This document shows, piece after piece, positions 1 through 8,391 of a stretch of DNA of 64,000 bases. This DNA comes from Paenibacillus phytohabitans (GTDB lineage Bacteria; Bacillota; Bacilli; Paenibacillales; Paenibacillaceae), in contig NZ_WHOB01000020.1 in NCBI RefSeq assembly GCF_013141775.1, forward strand, positions 124,001 to 188,000, in the 5' to 3' direction. A model generated the notes under the pieces. That model was not told where the DNA came from, made no database searches, and saw nothing but the letters and a program-made list of their open reading frames with translations. Numbering within the stretch: the stretch's first letter is position 1; every line of letters starts with the position of its first letter. The position numbers and the translations under genes were made by a program.

Positions 1-1
1 C

Positions 2-355
2 GTTATTGATGAGGAGCGGATGGAAACCTTAACAGGGATTTCCGGCAGCGGACCGGCTTATATCTACTACATGATGGAGGCCATGATTGCCGCCGGCATC
101 CGCGGCGGACTGCCGGTTGAGCAGAGCCGCGAGCTTACGGTTCAGACCGTGCTGGGAGCTGCCCGGATGGTGCAGCAGACGGGTGAAGAACCTGCCGCGC
201 TCCGCAAGAAGGTCACCTCGCCGAACGGCTCTACCCAAGCCGCGATTGAAGTGCTGGAACGCGGAGATTTTTTCGAAACGGTCATCGCTGCCGTTAACCG
301 CTGTGCCGAGCGTTCCCGTGAAATGGGATCGGCTTTGGAGAAAGAGCTGCAATAA
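2..355 (+). CDS. proC: Pyrroline-5-carboxylate reductase, C-terminal part (truncated by window edge)
   Basis: Only the last ~117 residues are present; the reading frame is open to the first bases of the window, so the start lies outside. The visible part holds the family's C-terminal dimerisation domain with the signature GISGSGPAYIYY and the conserved TSPNGST block, followed by the helical end of the protein. The enzyme reduces 1-pyrroline-5-carboxylate to proline with NAD(P)H in the cytoplasm, the last step of proline synthesis. It is the only ordinary metabolic gene here on the plus strand and converges on the acetyltransferase gene that follows. A strong hairpin lies about 45 bases after the stop. 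Confidence 0.95.
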   Translation, partial: VIDEERMETLTGISGSGPAYIYYMMEAMIAAGIRGGLPVEQSRELTVQTVLGAARMVQQTGEEPAALRKKVTSPNGSTQAAIEVLERGDFFETVIAAVNRCAERSREMGSALEKELQ

Positions 356-401
356 TTCTTTAGGATTAGTACATGTCCATTATTATCCCCAGTTCCACAG
401 C

Positions 402-450
402 AAATAGCCCGCAGTTGCTTCCCCCGAAGCAGCTGCGGGCTATTTGTTTG
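402..450 (+). terminator. Rho-independent terminator after proC
   Basis: A long stem (atagcccgcag / ctgcgggctat) around a short C/G loop is followed by a T-rich tail (tttgtttg) on the plus strand. It sits between convergent genes and ends proC transcription; read from the other strand the T-tail is weak. Confidence 0.8.
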
Positions 451-462
451 TCTGCCTTCCCC

Positions 463-1263
463 CTACCTATGCTGCTCCATCCAAACCGTTGCCCAATCCA
501 CCAATGACCTGAGTTCCATTAATCTTACCTCTGCATTCCCGGCCCGGTGAATCTGCAGATTCACCGCCTGCTCATACTCCTGCCCCAATGGGACAAAATC
601 ACTATCATCTACTGCCTGTGTCGGGTAAGTTACCCGCTTGCGGACACCCTCCACCAGAACTGCACTGCTCTCATTAACCATCTGCTTCCCCGGATAGTCA
701 GCACGGGTCTCGGCCAGATGCAGCGATGTATTCTTGTCATAGCCTACGCCAATCAGAAGAATATGCCCATTCAGCTGATACAATTTGTCCAGGGGTGAAC
801 CGGCGCCAAAGATATTGCTCAGATCATGGTCTTTCACCAGATACTCCGCATGTTTGCCGAGCGCGGCAAAAGAACGGGCCGGATGGTCCGATCTGACGGC
901 TCCCGGCCATTTCCGGAACATTTCTGCCGCTACTCCCATCCCGATCGCCGGAGTAACTTCCTTGTCGTACGCAGGCCAGTGCTTACGAATGAGCGGCCAC
1001 CACTCCGCAGGCTCTTCCCAGTGCACCCCGGTCTCAGGATCGAGATTCTTCCAGGTCTGCGAAGGCATCATCAGGGTGCCGTTCACACCGACAAGCTCCA
1101 GCAGCGCACGAATTAACGTCTCCGCCCCGCCAATCACGAAACCCAGACGGCTAAGGGATACATGTACTATCAAGCTCTGTCCTTCCTTGATCCCGCAGGC
1201 CCTTAACTGTTCCACCAGCTCTTCCTTCGTAAGAATCTGCCTGGGTTCTTTACGTTCGGTCAT
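463..1263 (-). CDS. AAC(3)-family aminoglycoside N-acetyltransferase-like protein
   Basis: 266 aa, the usual size for the antibiotic N-acetyltransferase (AAC(3)/YokD) family, whose members acetylate the 3-amino group of aminoglycosides using acetyl-CoA or act on unknown amines. The N-terminal half has the family's VHVSLSRLGFVIGGAETLI segment; the centre has TPAIGMG and SDHPARSFAALG, containing the conserved His, and later GVGYDKNTSLHLAE. The ATG at 1263 was chosen because AAAAGGGAGTGG lies just upstream; an in-frame upstream start at 1311 has no such site and would run into the dnaD terminator. Monocistronic, downstream of dnaD. Whether it gives resistance cannot be told from sequence; chromosomal copies in soil bacilli are often silent or act on other substrates. 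Confidence 0.8.
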   Translation of the reverse strand: MTERKEPRQILTKEELVEQLRACGIKEGQSLIVHVSLSRLGFVIGGAETLIRALLELVGVNGTLMMPSQTWKNLDPETGVHWEEPAEWWPLIRKHWPAYDKEVTPAIGMGVAAEMFRKWPGAVRSDHPARSFAALGKHAEYLVKDHDLSNIFGAGSPLDKLYQLNGHILLIGVGYDKNTSLHLAETRADYPGKQMVNESSAVLVEGVRKRVTYPTQAVDDSDFVPLGQEYEQAVNLQIHRAGNAEVRLMELRSLVDWATVWMEQHR

Positions 1264-1302
1264 ACGCTCCACTCCCTTTTCTGAACTCAATAAATAATAC
1301 AA

Positions 1303-1337
1303 AAAAAACAACCCCGCAGTAAGCTGCGGGGTTGTCT
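1303..1337 (-). terminator. Terminator after dnaD
   Basis: Read on the minus strand, AACCCCGCAG / CTGCGGGGTT forms a perfect 10-bp stem with a 4-base loop, followed by TGTTTTTTTT. It closes the asnS-dnaD transcript. Confidence 0.9.
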
Positions 1338-1407
1338 CCGGTATACCCTGGAAAGCAGTGCCCTTGAATTCAATTCATTCTTTGACAGGCATGGTGACGT
1401 TATGATT

Positions 1408-2175
1408 TCATCTTCCGCCGCTGCGGAACTTCTGGGAATAGGCTTTGACATCCTGGGCATTCTTCACCCGGTTGCGGGCCCATTCCAGCAGAATGCGGTC
1501 AATATAGCGGAAATGAACTTTCCCGGCGAAGACTGATTCCTTCAGTGCAAGCAGAATCAGCTCCTCAGGATACCGGTCCTCATCCACCCAGCCGGAAATG
1601 GACTCACATTCCATCGGAGACAGCGGACGGCCGAATTCCTTCTCGAAAATACTGAACAGGTTACGGCTCTCCTCTGCTTCGGTGCCACCCGGTACGGCCG
1701 GCCGGCCATAACCGCCCTCCGGTGCAGGTGACCCGGAATAATGGGCGGCAGCCCGGGAACCCGGCTCACTCTCAGTACGGCTGCGCTTCTCCTGCGAATT
1801 CTCCTGCGAGACTTCGGCCAGATAAGCACCGAGCTTGCCGTACAGTCCGGAGAAGTTGTAGCGCTCATAATGGATATCGCGCAGCTCATCGTTGTCTCCG
1901 TCGATGCTGATGAATCCTTCCTTCATGAGCTTCTGCAGCTCTCCGGCAATAACCGAGATACTGCGTCCGGTTACGGCCTGCAGCTCCTCAAGCGAAGGGA
2001 AATCAATCCCCTCCACTTGCCGGAACGAGAGCAGATGAATCAGCAGCATTGCCTCACTGCCGGTCAGATTCAGCTTCCGGTAATATTTCAAGAGTGCATA
2101 AGGAATGACGGCCATTCCGTTCTCCAGGCCGAAGGCTACGCCTTCGCCCCAGGTATTCCATCCTTTTCCGTCCAT
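1408..2175 (-). CDS. dnaD: DNA replication initiation protein DnaD
   Basis: 255 aa. N-terminal winged-helix domain (about residues 15-110, LLKYYRKLNLTGSEAMLLIHLL and the recognition-helix region FPSLEELQAVTGRS) and a C-terminal DnaB/DnaD (DDBH2-type) domain (about 170-250, with FGRPLSPMECESISGWVDE and the YIDRILLEWARN block). The linker between them is low-complexity and rich in Glu, Ser and Pro. DnaD bridges DnaA at oriC or PriA at stalled forks to DnaB/DnaI during helicase loading in low-GC Gram-positives. Start: the ATG at 2175 is preceded at good spacing by AAAGGGGG; the ATG at 2196 is weaker. It follows asnS by about 23 bases, as in B. subtilis (asnS-dnaD). Confidence 0.92.
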   Translation of the reverse strand: MDGKGWNTWGEGVAFGLENGMAVIPYALLKYYRKLNLTGSEAMLLIHLLSFRQVEGIDFPSLEELQAVTGRSISVIAGELQKLMKEGFISIDGDNDELRDIHYERYNFSGLYGKLGAYLAEVSQENSQEKRSRTESEPGSRAAAHYSGSPAPEGGYGRPAVPGGTEAEESRNLFSIFEKEFGRPLSPMECESISGWVDEDRYPEELILLALKESVFAGKVHFRYIDRILLEWARNRVKNAQDVKAYSQKFRSGGR

Positions 2176-2198
2176 ACTTAAGCCCCCTTTGCCCATCC

Positions 2199-3494
2199 TT
2201 ACGGGTAAAGACGGTACAGCGTACGAGGGAAGGCAATCGTTTCACGTACATGGTCCAGACCGCAAATCCAGGCCACAGTACGTTCCAGCCCCAGACCGAA
2301 GCCGGAGTGAGGAACGGAACCGTATGTGCGGAGATCCATGTACCATTTGTAGGTATCCATCGAAAGATTATGTTCCTTGAAACGAGCTTCCAGCAGCGCC
2401 GGATCGTCGATACGCTGTGATCCGCCGATAATCTCACCGTAGCCTTCAGGAGCGATCATATCCGCGCACAGCACCACTTCCGGACGCTCAGGATGCGGCT
2501 TCATGTAGAAGGCTTTGAACGAAGCCGGATAGTGGGTAATGAAGACCGGCTTGTCGCTCATTTCGGCAATAGCCGTTTCATGAGGTGCACCGAAATCATC
2601 GCCCCAGGCGATTTCATAGCCTTTTTCGTTCAGGAACTTGATTGCATCGTCGTAGGAAATACGCGGGAACGGCGCTTTGATGTTCTCCAGCTTCGAGACA
2701 TCGCGGCCAACCGCCTCCAGCTCAGCACGGCAGTTCGTAAGTACGGACTGCACCACAAAGCTGATGAAATCTTCCTGCACACGCAAGCTTTCTTCATGAT
2801 CCGTGAACGCCATTTCCGGTTCAATCATCCAGAACTCGATTAAGTGGCGGCGGGTTTTGGATTTCTCCGCACGGAAGGTAGGTCCGAAGGAATATACGCG
2901 TCCGAGAGCCATTGCTGCGGCTTCCATGTACAGCTGTCCGCTCTGGGTCAGGTACGCATCCTCTTCGAAATACTTCGTATGGAACAGGTTGGTCGTACCT
3001 TCAGCTGACGTTGGAGTCAGAATTGGCGGGTCAACCTTCGTGAATCCACTCTCATTGAAGAACTGCTGAACCGCACGGATAATCTCCGCACGGATCACCA
3101 TTACTGCCCGCTGCTTGGAAGAACGCAGCCAGAGATGACGGTGATCCATCAGGAAGTCAACACCATGCTCCTTGGGCGTAATCGGATAATTCTCAGTAAG
3201 ATGCAATACCTCTATACCTGTAACCGTCATTTCATAACCTGACTGGCTGCGGGGCTCTTCACGGATAATTCCGGTAACATACAGTGAGCTTTCCTGGGTA
3301 AGGCTCTTGGCATCATCCCAGACCTGCTCAGGCACTTCCGATTTCACCACAACGCCCTGGATATAGCCTGTACCATCCCGAAGCTGCAGGAACTGAATTT
3401 TGCCGCTGGAGCGCTTGTTGTTAACCCAACATCCGATAACAACACTCTCTCCAACATGCTCATTCACCTTCTTGATTACACTCTTGTTAGCCAT
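2199..3494 (-). CDS. asnS: Asparaginyl-tRNA synthetase
   Basis: 431 aa, full length for the class IIb enzyme. It has an N-terminal OB-fold anticodon-binding domain ([21 protein letters not shown], about residues 16-100) and a class II catalytic core with motif 2 ([21 protein letters not shown]) and motif 3 ([15 protein letters not shown]) near the C-terminus. It charges tRNA-Asn with asparagine in the cytoplasm. The ATG at 3494 is preceded by GAGGAGAG. It is followed by dnaD and sits about 20 bases after ackA. In B. subtilis aspB precedes asnS; here aspB is absent and ackA takes that place. No T-box leader is seen in front, so it is probably transcribed from the hbd-ackA side. Confidence 0.97.
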   Translation of the reverse strand: MANKSVIKKVNEHVGESVVIGCWVNNKRSSGKIQFLQLRDGTGYIQGVVVKSEVPEQVWDDAKSLTQESSLYVTGIIREEPRSQSGYEMTVTGIEVLHLTENYPITPKEHGVDFLMDHRHLWLRSSKQRAVMVIRAEIIRAVQQFFNESGFTKVDPPILTPTSAEGTTNLFHTKYFEEDAYLTQSGQLYMEAAAMALGRVYSFGPTFRAEKSKTRRHLIEFWMIEPEMAFTDHEESLRVQEDFISFVVQSVLTNCRAELEAVGRDVSKLENIKAPFPRISYDDAIKFLNEKGYEIAWGDDFGAPHETAIAEMSDKPVFITHYPASFKAFYMKPHPERPEVVLCADMIAPEGYGEIIGGSQRIDDPALLEARFKEHNLSMDTYKWYMDLRTYGSVPHSGFGLGLERTVAWICGLDHVRETIAFPRTLYRLYP

Positions 3495-3515
3495 GCCTAA
3501 GATCTCTCCTCTAAT

Positions 3516-4724
3516 TTAGCCGTTAATTCCTTGCACAATACTGTAAGTATCACGTGCAATGACAAGCTCTTCGTTTGTCGGAACCACAAGCACCTGAACC
3601 TTGGAACCAGCCGTAGAGATGCGGCGCGGATCGCCGGAGCGGACCTTGTTAGCTTCTGCATCCAGTTCGATTCCGAGGAACGTAAGATTGTTCAGTACTT
3701 TTTCACGCAGCAGGGAAGCATTCTCGCCCACACCGGCAGTAAACACGATTACATCTACGCCGTTCATGGCAGCTGCGTAAGAACCGATGTATTTACGCAA
3801 ACGGTACTCGTACATTTCAAAAGCAAGCGTAGAATTAGCCTCGCCTTTCTCCGCACCGTCAATAATATCACGCATGTCACTGCTAACGCCAGAAATAGCC
3901 AGCAGTCCGCTGTGCTTGTTCAGCATGGAGTTCACTTCACCGACAGACAGCTCTTCCTTGTTCATCACATAAGGAACAATTGCCGGGTCAAGGTCACCGC
4001 TGCGTGTACCCATCATAAGGCCTTCCAGGGGAGTCATACCCATGGAAGTATCCACCGATACGCCGCCAGCAACTGCAGTCACGCTGGCACCGTTACCGAT
4101 GTGGCAAGTGATAATCTTCAGTTCGCCCAGCGGACGGTCCAGATAATCTGCAGCAGCTTTGCTGACGAAATCATGGGAAGTACCGTGCGCGCCGTAGCGG
4201 CGGACTTTGTATTTGTTGTACAGCACTCTCGGAATGGCATACATATAAGCCTTCTCAGGCATCGTCTGGTGGAAGGCAGTATCGAATACAACTACCTGAG
4301 GCACACCAGGCATATTAATTTCAGTCGCTGTAATCCCCATCATAGCAGCCGGGTTATGCAGCGGCGCAAGGTCAAACAACTGGCGGATCTTCGTCTTCGC
4401 ATCTGCATCTACAAGTGCGGAAGCCTTGAAGAATTCCCCCCCGTGTACTACGCGGTGCCCTACGGCATTGATCTCGTCGGTGGAAGCAATTACGCCATGT
4501 TCCTTGTCAGTCAGACAAGCAAGCACTTTGCGGATTGCTGTGTTGTGTTCAAGAATTTCGCTTACTTCAGTTACTTCCTGTTTGCCGGTTGGCTTGTGGT
4601 TCAGAATGGAGGAATCCATCCCGATACGTTCTACCAGACCTTTGGCCAGTACAGATTCATCTGTCATATTGTACAGCTGGTATTTCAATGAAGAACTGCC
4701 GGAGTTAATAACTAAGATATTCAT
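3516..4724 (-). CDS. ackA: Acetate kinase
   Basis: 402 aa, full length. The ASKHA-fold signatures are clear: N-terminal LVINSGSSSLKYQLY, central HGTSHDF and the phosphate-binding HIGNGASVTAV, and the C-terminal TAGVGENASLLREKV. It interconverts acetyl phosphate plus ADP with acetate plus ATP, so it works in overflow metabolism and controls the acetyl-phosphate pool. Its ATG overlaps the stop of the upstream 3-hydroxyacyl-CoA dehydrogenase gene by 4 bases (ATGA), so the two are translationally coupled. No pta gene is adjacent. Confidence 0.97.
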   Translation of the reverse strand: MNILVINSGSSSLKYQLYNMTDESVLAKGLVERIGMDSSILNHKPTGKQEVTEVSEILEHNTAIRKVLACLTDKEHGVIASTDEINAVGHRVVHGGEFFKASALVDADAKTKIRQLFDLAPLHNPAAMMGITATEINMPGVPQVVVFDTAFHQTMPEKAYMYAIPRVLYNKYKVRRYGAHGTSHDFVSKAAADYLDRPLGELKIITCHIGNGASVTAVAGGVSVDTSMGMTPLEGLMMGTRSGDLDPAIVPYVMNKEELSVGEVNSMLNKHSGLLAISGVSSDMRDIIDGAEKGEANSTLAFEMYEYRLRKYIGSYAAAMNGVDVIVFTAGVGENASLLREKVLNNLTFLGIELDAEANKVRSGDPRRISTAGSKVQVLVVPTNEELVIARDTYSIVQGING

Positions 4725-5593
4725 ACACGGTCACCATCCTTGTCATACTTGAAGAAGCCTTCGCCCGATTTCGCACCTAGTTGTCCTGCACGTACCATCT
4801 TCTTAAGAATCGTGGAAGGACGGTACTTGAGTTCGCCGTATTCACGGAACATGTTCTCAAGTGCAGCAAGAACGGAATCCAGACCGAAACGGTCTGCCAT
4901 TTCAAGCGGTCCGTTCTGGAATTGGTAGCCAATGCGCATAGCGTCATCAATATCTTCAGGAGAAGCGACACCTTCCTGCAGCACATGCATAGCCTCGTTA
5001 ATGAACAGGCAAATGAGGCGTGAGGTTACAAATCCCGGGGATTCATAGATCATTACGCCTTTTTTCTCAACGATCTCATCAACAAAGGTTTTGGTATCTT
5101 CAAAGGTGCTTTCGGAAGTTTTCAGTCCGCGCACGATTTCAACCAGATCAACCTTCGCTACAGGATGTATGAAGTGCATGCCGATTACGCGTTCCGGATA
5201 CATTGTCGAGCTTGCAAGCTCAGTCAAACTTAAAGTTGACGTGTTGCTGGCAAGGATAATGTGGCTCGGACACACCTGATCGAGCTGATTGAATACCTTC
5301 TGCTTCGCTTCCAGATCTTCAACGATGGTCTCGATGACCATATCGCAGGAGCTCAGTTCAGCAAAATGTGTCACTTTTTGAATACGGCTAAGAATCAGTT
5401 TCTTCTCCGCCTGGGTAATGGCCCATTTCTCCAGCTGTTTGTCGAGACTGGTCTCGATCATTTCGTAGGAGTAGTTCAGTCTGTCTGCAGTTTTCTCCAC
5501 CAGCATTACATCCAGGCCCTTGGCTGCCAGCATTTCAGCAATCCCTTGTCCCATTGTGCCACCGCCGATGACACCGATCTTTTTAAAATTCAT
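4721..5593 (-). CDS. hbd: 3-hydroxybutyryl-CoA dehydrogenase
   Basis: 290 aa, the normal size of short-chain 3-hydroxyacyl-CoA dehydrogenases (Hbd/MmgB). The N-terminal Rossmann site GVIGGGTMGQGIAEMLA, the NTSTLSLTELA segment, the catalytic HFIHPV (His) and the C-terminal GYQFQNGPLEMADRFGLD block are all present. It converts 3-hydroxybutyryl-CoA and acetoacetyl-CoA with NAD(P)(H), in butyrate/PHB or short-chain fatty acid metabolism. RBS AAAGGATGGAGA precedes the ATG. It forms a coupled pair with ackA; no crotonase or thiolase is next to it, so which pathway it serves is open. Confidence 0.92.
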   Translation of the reverse strand: MNFKKIGVIGGGTMGQGIAEMLAAKGLDVMLVEKTADRLNYSYEMIETSLDKQLEKWAITQAEKKLILSRIQKVTHFAELSSCDMVIETIVEDLEAKQKVFNQLDQVCPSHIILASNTSTLSLTELASSTMYPERVIGMHFIHPVAKVDLVEIVRGLKTSESTFEDTKTFVDEIVEKKGVMIYESPGFVTSRLICLFINEAMHVLQEGVASPEDIDDAMRIGYQFQNGPLEMADRFGLDSVLAALENMFREYGELKYRPSTILKKMVRAGQLGAKSGEGFFKYDKDGDRV

Positions 5594-5698
5594 TTAAAAG
5601 TCTCCATCCTTTCAGGTATCTATACTTTTGTATTGTACCTTGTCTGTCGAAAAAAATATGTAGCCCGACATATAATGATATCTTAGCATGTCTGAAAA

Positions 5699-5737
5699 GT
5701 AAAAAAAAATAACCGGCATAAAGAATTATGCCGGTAA
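5699..5737 (-). terminator. Terminator overlapping the end of the FtsH-like gene
   Basis: On the minus strand ACCGGCATAA / TTATGCCGGT forms a 10-bp stem with a 5-base loop, followed by a run of nine Ts. The stop codon of the FtsH-like gene (5726-5728) lies inside the structure. Confidence 0.9.
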
Positions 5738-7228
5738 AAGGACACTGTCACGAAATTGACAACGAAATTGCTCCCCGGAGAGAACTTCTTCCTTCATTAA
5801 AATGTCAAGAGAGTAATCAAATACATTTCTTTGCTTATTCAGCAGGTCATTCGTGCGGACCATCAGCTCATCCAGTATTTTACTATTCTCTTTCATCAGC
5901 TCTTCAGTGGTTACCATTTGCAGATTCGCAATCCCGAGGGAGGTAAGTCCCGATTTCATCATTGTTTCGACAATATTCAGCGCCTGGTCAAAGTCTCCGC
6001 GTGAACCGGTACTGCGTCCGCCGTAATACATCTCTTCGGCAGCTGCTCCGCCCAGGGCAATCATAATCTGATTCTCCAGATAATCCTTCGTGTACAGATA
6101 CTGCTCGGTCTGCGGATTATGTCTTACATACCCTAGAGCTTGTCCGCGCGGAGTCAGGGTAACCTGGCTAACGCTTCCCGGACGCAGCAGCTCAGCCATA
6201 ATAGCATGTCCCAGCTCATGAATCGCTACCCGCTGTTTCTCCTCATGATTCGTTTCCCGGTCCGTCTTCTCACCCATCATGACTTTATCAATCGCCATCG
6301 AGAGATGACGCTGCTCTACCTGGGTCAGATTCTCACGCATCATGTAAATCGCCGCTTCATTCATCACGCTTTCCAGCTGTGCACCTGAGAAGCCATAAGC
6401 TTCCTCGGCGATTTTATCCAAGCTTACCGTTTCATGCAGCGGTTTGTTCTTGGCATGCAGATCGAGAATCGACCTGCGGCCTTTCTTGTCCGGCATGTCC
6501 ACCTGAATGTGGCGGTCGAAACGTCCCGGACGCAGCAGTGCGGAGTCCAGCATTTCCTTGCGGTTCGTTGCTGCTACCAGCAGAATGCGCGGGGCTTCAT
6601 TGTTATAGATCCCGTCCATCTCGGTCAGCAGCTGATTAAGCGTCTGGTCGTATTCACGCTGCTGCCCGCCTTCACGCTTGCCGCCGATGACATCAATCTC
6701 ATCAATAAATATAATGGCGCTTTGCTTATTTTCCTTAAGCGCACGGGTACGGGCATCCTTGAACAAATCACGGACGCGACCGGCACCGACTCCCACATAC
6801 ATTTCCACGAACTCACTGCCTGATGCCGCTACAAAAACAGAGTTGGTATAATGTGCCGCAGCCTTGGCCATCAGCGTCTTACCGGTTCCCGGAGGCCCTG
6901 TCAGCAGAATCCCCTTCAGCGGGCGAATCCCGAATTTGCTGATTTCTTCATGCCGGATCAGAAAGTCCAGTGCTTCCCGCAGCTCCTGCTTAGCGTTGTC
7001 CTGGCCGCCGATTTCTTCAAAAGTCAGCTTGGACGGCCCATTCTTCTTGCGTTTCTTATCTGCGCCTGCATTTACCGCCAGACCGCCGCGTGCGTGGGCA
7101 ATAAACAGGAGGGCAGCGACCATGCCAAATGCAATAATGACAGGGAAAATGTTAATCCCGACAAAAACCATAAAAATCAGCATGACCGGAACAAATCCGG
7201 CCAGGACCTCTTTCCAATACTTAGGCAT
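5726..7228 (-). CDS. FtsH-like membrane AAA+ metalloprotease, short form without an extracytoplasmic domain
   Basis: 500 aa. Residues 9-46 are one hydrophobic block that can form two TM helices with almost no loop. Then come an AAA+ domain (Walker A GPPGTGKT at 111-118, Walker B IIFIDEID at 172-179, second region of homology with RPGRFDR about 233-239) and an M41 zinc protease domain with HELGH at 337-341 and the third ligand Asp near 412. Canonical FtsH is 600-700 aa, has a ~75-aa extracytoplasmic domain between its two TMs and uses HEAGH. All catalytic residues are present, so ATP-dependent proteolysis of membrane or cytosolic proteins is likely. The ATG at 7228 overlaps the stop of the preceding membrane-protein gene by 8 bases. 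A second, ordinary ftsH is expected elsewhere in the genome. Confidence 0.88.
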   Translation of the reverse strand: MPKYWKEVLAGFVPVMLIFMVFVGINIFPVIIAFGMVAALLFIAHARGGLAVNAGADKKRKKNGPSKLTFEEIGGQDNAKQELREALDFLIRHEEISKFGIRPLKGILLTGPPGTGKTLMAKAAAHYTNSVFVAASGSEFVEMYVGVGAGRVRDLFKDARTRALKENKQSAIIFIDEIDVIGGKREGGQQREYDQTLNQLLTEMDGIYNNEAPRILLVAATNRKEMLDSALLRPGRFDRHIQVDMPDKKGRRSILDLHAKNKPLHETVSLDKIAEEAYGFSGAQLESVMNEAAIYMMRENLTQVEQRHLSMAIDKVMMGEKTDRETNHEEKQRVAIHELGHAIMAELLRPGSVSQVTLTPRGQALGYVRHNPQTEQYLYTKDYLENQIMIALGGAAAEEMYYGGRSTGSRGDFDQALNIVETMMKSGLTSLGIANLQMVTTEELMKENSKILDELMVRTNDLLNKQRNVFDYSLDILMKEEVLSGEQFRCQFRDSVLLPA

Positions 7229-7763
7229 TGTTCCACACTCCCATCGTAGCCGCCGCACGCGGCAGAATGATGAACTTACTCTCTGTACCGTTGCTCAGAC
7301 TCACATACACATTGTTGTCATCAATTTCCGTTGTTGCTATAACCCCGCTGTACTTGCTGTCTTGCGTCTTCAGACCATCCAGCTTGGCAGGGATTAATGT
7401 ATACTTCCGGCTCTCCATCGCCTCTGCAACAGAGAACATGGCTTTATCCCAATACTCATCCAGCAAAGCGCTGGAGTTCTGTTCGACATCCAATTTGAGC
7501 GTCCGGCCGTTGATAGCTGAGCTGCCCTCTTTGGATACATACTGCACGAGCTCACGTAATTTCGTGCCCGGCTGCAAATCAAGTTTCAAAGTAACCTCAT
7601 TGCGTTTAATACTAATATGGGAATCCTTCACTCCCTCATAGGATGATACAAGTTTTTGCAGCGGCTCCTGTACAGCGAACTGGCGGTACGAATACCAGCC
7701 ACCGAATAACAATGCAGCGGACAGCAGAGACGTTAGCAGTACAGGCATAAGACGCAGTTTCAA
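7221..7763 (-). CDS. Single-pass membrane protein with extracytoplasmic domain, coupled to the FtsH-like protease
   Basis: 180 aa. One N-terminal TM segment (about residues 4-22, LMPVLLTSLLSAALLFGG) is followed by a ~155-residue soluble region, probably outside the membrane, with no family I recognise. Start: TTG at 7763 has AGAGGAGG at ideal distance; the TTG at 7781 lies inside that ribosome binding site and cannot be the start. The gene overlaps the FtsH-like protease gene by 8 bases, so both are made together in a defined ratio. Inference: it may be an adaptor or sensor that supplies the outer domain the short protease lacks. Confidence 0.75.
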   Translation of the reverse strand: MKLRLMPVLLTSLLSAALLFGGWYSYRQFAVQEPLQKLVSSYEGVKDSHISIKRNEVTLKLDLQPGTKLRELVQYVSKEGSSAINGRTLKLDVEQNSSALLDEYWDKAMFSVAEAMESRKYTLIPAKLDGLKTQDSKYSGVIATTEIDDNNVYVSLSNGTESKFIILPRAAATMGVWNNA

Positions 7764-7878
7764 GAAACGTCCTCCTCTCAAAAATGACCGAACATAAATC
7801 TATAATAATGACCAATCTAGCGTGTCTAGCGCCCTTCCGAGACTGACATGCTCTTAAGCATGTCCTGATACAAGTAGT

Positions 7879-7887
7879 AGTATATCA
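7879..7887 (-). promoter_or_regulatory. Extended -10 promoter candidate for the FtsH-like operon
   Basis: The minus strand reads TGATATACT, an extended -10 motif (TGn plus TATACT), in an AT-rich stretch about 115 bases upstream of the TTG start at 7763. No good -35 hexamer is seen, as is common with extended -10 promoters. Confidence 0.35.
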
Positions 7888-8028
7888 CAGGTGTATATAC
7901 GATTTTACATAAAAGTGTGAATATATTTAAAATTTTTGATACTAATTTCTGGATGTTTCAGTAGATTATCTTTCTTATCGGCAATAAAAGTGTACAGAAT
8001 TAGCTTTGCCGGCAAGGATAACGAAAAA

Positions 8029-8068
8029 GAGCGCCCTGTAGGCATATTAATGCCTGCGGCGCTCTCTT
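8029..8068 (-). terminator. Hairpin terminator
   Basis: The stem GAGCGCC / GGCGCTC with an inner stem (aggcat / atgcct) is followed on the minus strand by CTTTTTC and on the plus strand by TCTCTTTT. It most likely ends transcripts from the nucleotidyltransferase gene to its right, and may work both ways. Confidence 0.65.
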
Positions 8069-8190
8069 TTGTATGAACATGGACATAGGAAGTCGTATTA
8101 ATTCCTCCAGGTCCAAAGCTGAAGCTGGTTTGCCTCTTTATTAAGGTCGATGCTTCAAAAAAATCCGTCTGCCGCTGGTCTGCCGCTGTC

Positions 8191-8365
8191 GCGGACTCAG
8201 ATTCCGTTAATTGTGCAGATTAGGCGGATTTGCGGGCCAAGCGGACTCCGGTTCCGTTAATTGACCGATTACATCCCAATTTGGGCTCAAATGAACAAGA
8301 TAACGGAATCTCAGTCCGCTTCAATGCCAAAATAGGCTTTTTAGAAGAAATAAGGGCTTCTCAGT
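8191..8365. repeat. Intergenic repeat cluster, copy 1 (GCGGACT..TTCCGTTA family)
   Basis: Two direct units (8191-8213 and 8241-8263) share GCGGACT, three to four variable bases and TTCCGTTAATTG. An inverted unit (core 8302-8319, AACGGAATCTCAGTCCGC) follows, then a partial inverted unit near 8360. A 31-base block at 8293-8323 is identical to 35399-35429. Confidence 0.85.
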
Positions 8366-8391
8366 CCGCTTCACTCATTGTTAGTTTGAAT

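Larger units (their letters stand above)
7764..8391. other. Intergenic region with a promoter candidate, a terminator and repeat units
   Basis: 628 bases without a credible gene. It holds an extended -10 promoter candidate for the FtsH-like operon (7879-7887), a hairpin terminator (8029-8068) and a cluster of GCGGACT..TTCCGTTA repeat units (8191-8365). A 73-codon plus-strand ORF here (8230-8451) is made of the repeat sequence, lacks an RBS and is not called. Confidence 0.7.

Noticed and set aside
3531..4691. 386-codon plus-strand ORF opposite ackA
   Set aside because: It is the antisense shadow of a clear acetate kinase; no RBS and no domain.
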